Of a stretch of 37,598 bases of DNA, positions 32,003 through 37,598 are shown piece after piece. The stretch's first letter is position 1. Each line of letters opens with the position of its first letter. Position numbers and translations under genes: made by a program. The notes below the pieces were generated by a model. It was not told the DNA's origin. It did not search any database and saw only the letters and a program-made list of their open reading frames with translations. The DNA is from a bacterium (GTDB lineage Bacteria > Spirochaetota > Spirochaetia > Treponematales > Rectinemataceae). Where the stretch lies: contig JAJXZP010000276.1 in the NCBI GenBank assembly GCA_021779995.1, positions 1 to 37,598 on the forward strand. Direction: 5' to 3'.

Positions 32003-32776
32003 TTGGCCGACAGCGAGAAAAGGAGAAGCCTGATCCAGCAGTACCTCGTGCAGAATGGAGCATGCTCGATTTCGGCGCTGGCAAGCCGCCTGGAAGTATC
32101 GACGATGACGATACGGCGAGACATGGAATTGCTCGCAGGCAAGGGGCTTGTCCGGGTCTACCATGGAGTCGTCGTTCCCCTCAAAGAGGAGGCCACCTCG
32201 CTTCAGGAGTACGCGCTTACGAAGGCCGAGGCCGTGCATGTGCAGGAAAAACTCCGAATCGCAAGGGCTGCCGCATCCATGGTCGAGCCGGAGGACATTC
32301 TCTTCATCGACGGAGGCTCTACCGCGGCCCTGGTGGCGCGCGAGCTTCCGCGCGGCATCCCTCTCACGATCATCTGCCTGAGTCTCAACGCATTTCTCAA
32401 TGTCGCAGGCAATCCCGCGGCAGAAGTCATTCTGGCCGGAGGGATTTACCACGAAGAAACCCATATCTTCGAAGGTCCCGAGAGCATCGAGCTCATCAGA
32501 CGATACCGAGCGACCAAGGCCTTTGTCTCGGCCAACGGCTTCCGCGAAGACCTCGGGGTGACCTGTTCCAACAATTATCTGCTGTCGATCAAGCAAGCCG
32601 TGCTGCGCTCGAGCATCCAGAAGATACTGGTCGCCGATTCTTCCAAGTTCGGGAAAGTCAATTCCTGCTATTTCGCGGATCTTTCGGATTTCAGCGAACT
32701 GATCACGGACGACGGCCTGCCCGATTCGGCGTTGCAATCGATTCGAGACTCGGGTACCAAAGTGCAGGCCGTCTAG
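32003..32776 (+). CDS. DeoR-family transcriptional regulator
   Basis: 257 aa from the TTG at 32003, preferred because AGGAG stands six bases upstream and the resulting N-terminus (ADSEKRRSLIQQYLVQNG) matches DeoR proteins; a longer frame from 31844 would add 53 unlikely residues. The winged-helix region ISALASRLEVSTMTIRRDMELLAGKGLVRVYHG (about 23-55) is the DeoR signature. The C-terminal sensor domain contains EDILFIDGGSTAALVAREL, VILAGGIYHEETHIFEGP and ILVADSSKFGKV, which bind phosphorylated sugars in characterised members. It probably represses the divergent importer operon and responds to a phosphorylated product of its kinases (inference). A TATACT element at 31965-31970 may be its -10 box but lacks a good -35. 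Confidence 0.9.
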   Translation: MADSEKRRSLIQQYLVQNGACSISALASRLEVSTMTIRRDMELLAGKGLVRVYHGVVVPLKEEATSLQEYALTKAEAVHVQEKLRIARAAASMVEPEDILFIDGGSTAALVARELPRGIPLTIICLSLNAFLNVAGNPAAEVILAGGIYHEETHIFEGPESIELIRRYRATKAFVSANGFREDLGVTCSNNYLLSIKQAVLRSSIQKILVADSSKFGKVNSCYFADLSDFSELITDDGLPDSALQSIRDSGTKVQAV

Positions 32777-32884
32777 CCGGGTATTGAAAAGCTTCGAGTA
32801 TTTCGACGCCCGGCCGGGCTCCTTGTTCCGTCGCGCGCCTATGCGCACTGGAGAACTCGACACCCCCATGGACTCCGGCGAACC

Positions 32885-32913
32885 TTGACGCCGCCCCCGG
32901 CGGAGGCTACAAC
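32885..32913 (+). promoter_or_regulatory. Sigma70-type promoter of the third MFS gene
   Basis: TTGACG (32885-32890), a 17-bp spacer and TACAAC (32908-32913). The +1 is expected near 32920, giving a leader of about 32 nt with AAGGAG at 32941-32946. It lies in the 175-bp gap after the DeoR gene, so the MFS gene can be expressed on its own. Confidence 0.55.
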
Positions 32914-32951
32914 GATCAACATTCCCCGGCCCATTCATAAAAGGAGCGCGC

Positions 32952-34253
32952 ATGACCGCCCTCATAGAATCGCTCAACCTGGAGTCCAAGCGTCGCCATT
33001 TCCGCGCCTCGTACTTCTGGGTGATCGGCGTGTTCTACCTGTTCCAGGGATTCTACCTCTCGGGGATCATGACCTACGGCAGCGTCAGGATGTCCGAATG
33101 GGCGGTGCCGGTCACGACCCAGACCCTCATCAAGACCCTCGTCGCCCTGCCGACCTTCTTAAAAATGTTCTCGGGCCTCTTGAGCGACCGCGTTCCCTTG
33201 GGGCGGCTGGGGCGGCGCAAGCCCTACATTTTCCTCGGCCTCATCTTCTACGTCCCGGCCTTCGCGATCCTGGCCTTCCACGACGCCTACGACGCCCTGT
33301 GGATCGCCTCGCTCATGGCCGTCATGGCCGGTTGGATGCTGGTGGACGGCACGATGGACGGCTTCGCGGTGGACATCACGCCCGACGAATTGCAGGGCAG
33401 CTTCCAGGGCGTGCACAGCGCCACGCGCATGGTGGGCTTCGCGGCCGGCTCGGTGCTCATCCCGCTGATCGGCCCCCGGCTCGGCTGGACGACGACGGTG
33501 GCGCTCATGGCCTTCGCCGCCCTCGTGCAGACCGCCAGCGCCTTCTTCTTCCGCGAGCCGAAGGTGACTCGCGCGGACCTGAAGACCCTGATGCCCCTGG
33601 GCGCGGTGCTTAAAGAAGCCTTCGGCGGCTCGAAGCCCTGGATGGGCATTCTCTTCATGCTCAGCCTGACCGCCGTGACGGCCATCCCGGGTGTGGCCCA
33701 GCTGTACATCCTGACCGACCTGGGCTGGGGCCGCGATCCCGGGCTGCTCAAGCTCTACGGCTTTCTCAACCTGGCTCTGTTCGGCGGGGCCGCCCTGGGC
33801 TCCTTCGTCGTCGGACGGATCATGAGCACGAGGACCTATTCGATGCCCTTCTACGCGCTCACGACGGTCGCCTACTGGATCCTCATGCTGCCCTGGCTGC
33901 TCGTCGCCCGATCGGGAGGCGGCGTTCCGCTCATCTTCGCGTGCCAGTTTCTGTCCGGCATCGGCTACGGTCTGGGGAACGTGATCGTCTTCACGATCGC
34001 CATGCGCCTCTGCCCGGCCTCCATCGAGGGCTTCATGTTCTGCACCTTCATGTCTTTCTCCAACATCGGCGAGTACGCCCTCGGGGCGAACGTCATCACC
34101 GGCCTCGCGGGCTCGATGGGCGGCATCATTCCTTCCTTCTTCTCGCTGCTTCCCTTCTCCCTGCTCGCGCTCCTGTTCGTGGGCCTGATCATCCGGGCAT
34201 TGAAAAGGGGCGCCGCCCCTCTCGGAACGGCGCCCCTGCTCGCGCGGGACTGA
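32952..34253 (+). CDS. MFS transporter
   Basis: 433 aa, about twelve membrane helices. The N-terminus is polar and basic (LNLESKRRHFRASYFWVIGVFYLFQGF). The loop LLSDRVPLGRLGRRKPYIFLG is a motif-A variant of the kind found in the GPH/PucC-like branches of the superfamily, and DGFAVDITPDELQGSFQGVHSATRMVG follows. The substrate is unknown. The ATG has AAGGAG five bases upstream. The gene follows the DeoR regulator in the same direction with its own promoter. Its last 17 codons contain the hairpin that probably terminates the convergent lipoprotein gene, so its C-terminus (LKRGAAPLGTAP) is shaped by that structure. Confidence 0.87.
   Translation: MTALIESLNLESKRRHFRASYFWVIGVFYLFQGFYLSGIMTYGSVRMSEWAVPVTTQTLIKTLVALPTFLKMFSGLLSDRVPLGRLGRRKPYIFLGLIFYVPAFAILAFHDAYDALWIASLMAVMAGWMLVDGTMDGFAVDITPDELQGSFQGVHSATRMVGFAAGSVLIPLIGPRLGWTTTVALMAFAALVQTASAFFFREPKVTRADLKTLMPLGAVLKEAFGGSKPWMGILFMLSLTAVTAIPGVAQLYILTDLGWGRDPGLLKLYGFLNLALFGGAALGSFVVGRIMSTRTYSMPFYALTTVAYWILMLPWLLVARSGGGVPLIFACQFLSGIGYGLGNVIVFTIAMRLCPASIEGFMFCTFMSFSNIGEYALGANVITGLAGSMGGIIPSFFSLLPFSLLALLFVGLIIRALKRGAAPLGTAPLLARD
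34203..34236 (-). terminator. Intrinsic terminator of the lipoprotein gene, inside the MFS 3' end
   Basis: On the minus strand GGGGCGCCG and CGGCGCCCC (34228-34236 and 34207-34215) form a perfect 9-bp stem with a 12-nt loop, followed directly by TTTT (34203-34206). It lies about 65 bp beyond the lipoprotein stop. The T-run is short. Confidence 0.6.
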
Positions 34254-34300
34254 GGATCGATTCGATCCGGCAGCCCGGGCCTCGAAAGCGGGTCGGGAAC

Positions 34301-34867
34301 TTAGGCCTTGTAGTCGGCGTCCTCGAGCTGCTTGCGGGCGCCTTCGACGGTCGCCTGGAGGGCGGTGGCCTTGGCGTCGGCGTCGCCGATGTTGCCGGCG
34401 TCATAGCTGGTCTTGATGTCGGCGAGGCCGGTCTTGGCCTGCGCGACGAGGGCCCTGAGCGACTTCACGTCGACCTTGGCCTTCCTGCCGTAGCGGGCGG
34501 CCTTGGCGATCTCCTTCTGGACGACGGGAAGGTCGGCGTTGATGGCGGCGACGATGCCGTCGACGGCGGTCTGCATGGCGGCCTTGCCGGCATCGACACC
34601 GCTCTTCGCCGTATTCGAGGCGTCGAGCAGGGCCTTGGCGTCGGTCTTGGCCTTGCCGTAAGCCTTGGCGGTCAGATCGGCCTGGAGGGTATCGTTCGCG
34701 GAGGAGGCCGTCTTGAAGGCATCGGGAGCGTAGACATCAGCCTGCGCGGTCTTGGCGTCGTTGAAGGCGGCGGTGGCGGCGTCGATGTCGGCCTGGGGAA
34801 TCTTGGGGGCGCAGGCAAAGGCCAGCGCGGCAAGAGCGACGACTGCAGCAACCTTGAGGTACTTCAT
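34301..34867 (-). CDS. Ala/Lys-rich small lipoprotein, helical
   Basis: 188 aa. A lipoprotein signal (MKYLKVAAVVALAALAFAC) ends in a relaxed spirochaete-type lipobox with C19 as the acylated residue, then APKIPQADIDAATAAFNDAKTAQADVYAPDAFKTA. The mature part is a chain of amphipathic Ala/Lys/Asp helices with coiled-coil character, resembling DUF4398-type or Lpp-like envelope proteins. The function is not known. GAGAGGAAAG lies just before the ATG. It has its own promoter (34960-34988) with an 86-nt leader and its own terminator, so it is monocistronic. The clean signals suggest high expression (inference). Confidence 0.82.
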   Translation of the reverse strand: MKYLKVAAVVALAALAFACAPKIPQADIDAATAAFNDAKTAQADVYAPDAFKTASSANDTLQADLTAKAYGKAKTDAKALLDASNTAKSGVDAGKAAMQTAVDGIVAAINADLPVVQKEIAKAARYGRKAKVDVKSLRALVAQAKTGLADIKTSYDAGNIGDADAKATALQATVEGARKQLEDADYKA

Positions 34868-35382
34868 TTCTTTCCTCTCCGTGGGACATGTGGGAATCTG
34901 CGTGAGCGGCGCTTAAGCATCTACGATGTTGTATCAGCGTCTGCCTGCAACCCTGCGTAGGGATAGCAAATATCGCACGATATGTCAATAGAAGCGGTAT
35001 AATTACCTATATTCATTAGAAATACATTAGTTGTATCAATTGGTTATTCATTTATAGATTTTAATATTAAACGCAGAAAATAGTGGTTGTCAGCGGGCCT
35101 ATGCGACCAGAGCGGTACAGGACATCATTTTCGGGTTTGAAACAAAGAATGCCAGTGATCGATGGATGTAAAAAAAGGCAAACCCCGGCTTCCACGAGCT
35201 CCATCCTCGCGAACGGCGGGCACCTCGTTAACCGCCGGCCGACACGTCCGTCGGCAGGTCCCCCGATATCCGTGCCGCCTTCATTTTTTTTCGACAACCT
35301 CCCGCTATACTCGACAGAGGCCGCCGCGGAATCCATCTCGGCCCTGCGTCGGCTTGAATGCTTCTTTATGAGGAGGCTATCC
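34868..35382. other. 515-bp intergenic region between divergent genes with AT-rich island
   Basis: It holds the lipoprotein promoter on the minus strand, an AT-rich core (34981-35080, 23 of 100 bases G or C by count) with a plus-strand TATAAT at 34998-35003, and a long stretch before the DUF4139 gene containing TATACT at 35306-35311 without a good -35. An open frame from 35083 continues into the DUF4139 gene but would place the signal peptide internally, so it is not taken as coding. Confidence 0.6.
34960..34988 (-). promoter_or_regulatory. Sigma70-type promoter of the lipoprotein gene
   Basis: On the minus strand a perfect TTGACA (34983-34988), a 17-bp spacer ending in TGC (extended -10) and TATCCC (34960-34965). 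The +1 is expected near 34953. AT-rich DNA directly upstream could act as an UP element. Confidence 0.6.
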
Positions 35383-37500
35383 ATGTCGCCGCTCCCGCCA
35401 TTTCCCCGAATGCTGGTCGCCGCCGCACTCGTTTCGCTGGCCCTCGCCTCCGCTTTCGCCCAGAGCGCAGGCCCGGCCGCTTCGGGCGGAAGCGGCCCAA
35501 TGGCCGCCGGTCCCGTCGAATTGCCCGTCACCAAGGTCGTGCTCTACTCCTCCGGCGTGGGCTATTTCGAGCACCGCGGCATCGTCTCGGGCGACGCCAC
35601 GGTCGCCCTGAGCTTCCGCTCCGACGAGGTGAACGACGCGCTCAAGTCCCTCGTGGTCTGGGACTTCGGCGCGGCATCAGGCGCGGCCCCCGGCTCGGGC
35701 GGCCTCGCGGAGTCTCCTTCGGTCAGCTATCCTTCCCAGGAGAGCCTCGACCGCGCCCTCAAGGGCTTCAGGATCGACCTCTCGGGCTCGCCCCGGATCG
35801 CCGACATGCTCGCCCGGCTCCGCGGCGCCGAACTGGCGGTCGACGCGCCCGACACGATCAAAGGCCGGATCGTCTCGGTCGAGTCGCGGCCGGGCGGCAA
35901 GGACGGCTCGGTGATGCTGCCCTGGCTCGTGCTCGCGACGAAGGACGGAATTCGGGCCATCTCGATCGACAGGATCGCCGCCTTCCGTTTCCTCGACCCG
36001 AAGTTATCGGAAGACTTCGACCGGGCGCTCTCGCTCATCCTCTCCACCGAAGACTCGCTCAGGCGGGTGCTCAAGGTTCATCTGCCCGGCTCGGGGCCGC
36101 GGCAGGCCGTCCTCGGCTACGTCGTGGCGGCCCCGGTCTGGAAGGTCTCCTACCGCCTCGACCTCTCCGGCGACAAGAGTTTCCTCCAGGCCTGGGCCAT
36201 CGTCGACAATCCGACCGACCAGGACTGGAAGGACGTGAGCCTCTCGCTGGTGAGCGGCCGGCCCGTATCCTTCCGGCAGGACCTCTACGCCCCGCTGTAC
36301 CTGAACCGCCCCTTGCTGCCGCTCGCCATAGCCGGCGCGGCCCAGGCGCGCAGCTTCGAGTCGGGCCTGCCGGAGGAGGCCCGGGCGGAGGCCGACGAAG
36401 CCTCGGGAGTTCCGGCCCCGGCGGCCATGATGCGGGGCGCGGCCAAGTCCTTCGCGGCGCCCCTGGCCGAGGCTGCGGCGCCGGCTCCCTCCCTGTCGCA
36501 GGGCGCGGCTCAGGCGGCGAGCGGCCGGGCGGCGGGAGACCTGTTCGAGTTCACGCTCCGCGGGGCGGTGACCCTGGATCGAAGGCACAGCGCCATGCTG
36601 CCCCTCGTCGCGGGGGCCATCGACGGCCGGAAGGTCTCGGTGTTCACGCCGGGCTCCGGTCCGGGCGGCTCCGACCCCCTCCACCCCATGCTCGGCGCCC
36701 TCCTCGAAAACGACACGGGGATGAAGCTGCCCGCCGGCCCGATCACCGTCTTCGACGGAGGCATCTACGCGGGCGACGCCCTCCTCGACTTCCTTCCCGA
36801 GCGCGACCAGCGCCTCATCGTCTTCGGCGACGACCTCTCGGTCGACGCCGAGGTCTCGGCCTCCAGCTCGCGCGAGACCCTCGGCGTCACCGTCGCGAAG
36901 GGCGTCATGACCTTCGCGCGCCGCGTCACCTGGACGCGCAGCTACACCTTCGATAACACCTCGACCGCGGCCAAGACGATCGTGGTCGAGCATCCGATCA
37001 CCCCGGGCACCACCCTCGCCTCGCCCTCGGCCTACGACGAGAAGACCCCGGAGTTCTACCGCTTCAGCCTCGCCCTGCCCGCCTCGGGCTCCTCCTCGCT
37101 GGTCGTCAAGGAGAGCTCGCCCGAAGAGGAGCGCATAACGCTCGCCACCCTCGACCCGGAGTCCTTCCTGGCCTACGCCAGCTCGAAGGGCGTACCGGAG
37201 TCGGTCCGGACGGCCCTGCGCAAGGCCGTCGAGCTTAAAAACCGAGCCGACGACGCCGACCGCGCCCTCGCGGACCTGCAGTCGCGGAAGACCGAGATCG
37301 ACGCGGACGAGGCGCGGATCAGGGAGAACATCCAGGCCGTGGGCAGGGACTCGAGTCAGGGCCAGCAGTACATGAAGAAGCTGTCCGACTCCGAGACCGA
37401 GCTCGACAAGCTCGGTGGCCGCATCGAGGCCGCCCGCGCCGCCGCCCAGAACGCGCGCGACGCCTACGCGGCCTACCTGGGCGCCCTCGACCTGAAGTAG
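35383..37500 (+). CDS. Secreted DUF4139 domain-containing protein
   Basis: 705 aa from the ATG at 35383, which has AGGAGG six bases upstream and starts the signal peptide (MLVAAALVSLALASAFA, cleaved near AFA-QSAG). LPVTKVVLYSSGVGYFEHRG and RSDEVNDALKSLVVWDF resemble the N-terminal domain that pairs with DUF4139. WKVSYRLDLSGDKSFLQAWAIVDNPTDQDWKDVSLSLVSGRPVSF (about 245-290) is the DUF4139 core. An Ala/Pro-rich linker follows near 330-380. The last 90 residues (NRADDADRALADLQSRKTEIDADEARIRENI) are coiled coil. Members are widespread secreted or periplasmic proteins without a settled function. A second in-frame ATG at 35368 sits before the ribosome site and is less likely. Confidence 0.85.
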   Translation: MSPLPPFPRMLVAAALVSLALASAFAQSAGPAASGGSGPMAAGPVELPVTKVVLYSSGVGYFEHRGIVSGDATVALSFRSDEVNDALKSLVVWDFGAASGAAPGSGGLAESPSVSYPSQESLDRALKGFRIDLSGSPRIADMLARLRGAELAVDAPDTIKGRIVSVESRPGGKDGSVMLPWLVLATKDGIRAISIDRIAAFRFLDPKLSEDFDRALSLILSTEDSLRRVLKVHLPGSGPRQAVLGYVVAAPVWKVSYRLDLSGDKSFLQAWAIVDNPTDQDWKDVSLSLVSGRPVSFRQDLYAPLYLNRPLLPLAIAGAAQARSFESGLPEEARAEADEASGVPAPAAMMRGAAKSFAAPLAEAAAPAPSLSQGAAQAASGRAAGDLFEFTLRGAVTLDRRHSAMLPLVAGAIDGRKVSVFTPGSGPGGSDPLHPMLGALLENDTGMKLPAGPITVFDGGIYAGDALLDFLPERDQRLIVFGDDLSVDAEVSASSSRETLGVTVAKGVMTFARRVTWTRSYTFDNTSTAAKTIVVEHPITPGTTLASPSAYDEKTPEFYRFSLALPASGSSSLVVKESSPEEERITLATLDPESFLAYASSKGVPESVRTALRKAVELKNRADDADRALADLQSRKTEIDADEARIRENIQAVGRDSSQGQQYMKKLSDSETELDKLGGRIEAARAAAQNARDAYAAYLGALDLK

Positions 37501-37598
37501 AGGCGCGGCGCCCGCCGCGGGTTGATCGTCGCCGGCGGGCCGCACGGGCGCGCCGCACGCGCCCGCGGGTTAGCCGCCGGCAGCCGGGCAGCAGGAGC

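Noticed and set aside
34998-35003. Perfect TATAAT on the plus strand as the DUF4139 promoter
   Set aside because: No matching -35 at 16-18 bp and it would give a leader of nearly 380 nt; it may simply reflect the AT-rich island.
37510-37540. Inverted repeat GCCCGCCG/CGGCGGGC after the DUF4139 gene
   Set aside because: The stem is plausible but no T-tract follows and the window ends 58 bp later, so a terminator cannot be supported.

Overview
The window is high-GC bacterial chromosome, most likely from a spirochaete (Treponema/Spirochaeta-like). The strongest clue is the neighbourhood at 4.0-14.0 kb. It holds a UPF0164 (FadL-like treponemal outer-membrane family) gene, a giant secreted TPR protein, and a membrane-anchored SpoIIE/PP2C phosphatase with an extracytoplasmic sialidase-type propeller. 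Lipoprotein and signal-peptide styles, a chemoreceptor and a cellobiose phosphorylase also fit a motile, sugar-using spirochaete. No rRNA, tRNA, CRISPR array, insertion sequence or phage gene was seen.

Layout. 0-3.4 kb: a TIM-barrel sugar-phosphate isomerase/epimerase (-), divergent from an MFS permease fused to a HEAT-like C-terminal domain (+). 3.4-5.3 kb: YggT and UPF0164 genes (-). 5.5-14.0 kb: the TPR protein and the phosphatase (+), 1 nt apart. 14.0-16.2 kb: an unrecognised 291-aa protein and an MFS permease (-). 16.2-19.6 kb: an intergenic region with a 23-bp tandem repeat, then cellobiose phosphorylase (GH94) and a DUF493 protein (+).

19.9-31.8 kb is the most interesting part. It is a tightly packed minus-strand operon read from one strong promoter at 31.8 kb: a branched-chain-amino-acid-type ABC importer (livK-H-M-G-F), a URO-D superfamily protein, an FGGY sugar kinase, two tandem ATC-hydrolase family proteins, a shikimate-kinase-like protein and a chemoreceptor, possibly followed by a class V (MOCOS/cysteine-desulfurase-like) PLP enzyme. 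A divergent DeoR-family regulator lies next to it, and an 18-bp palindrome covers the operon's -10 box. My reading is that this is a dedicated sense-import-phosphorylate-degrade module for one unidentified small molecule under DeoR control. The substrate cannot be read from the sequence.

32.9-37.5 kb: a third MFS permease (+), an Ala-rich small lipoprotein (-) whose terminator lies inside the 3' end of the permease gene, a strikingly AT-rich promoter island, and a secreted DUF4139 protein (+).

Two plus-strand genes (MFS-HEAT and cellobiose phosphorylase) have near-consensus sigma70 promoters whose predicted +1 is exactly the A of the ATG, which points to leaderless mRNAs.
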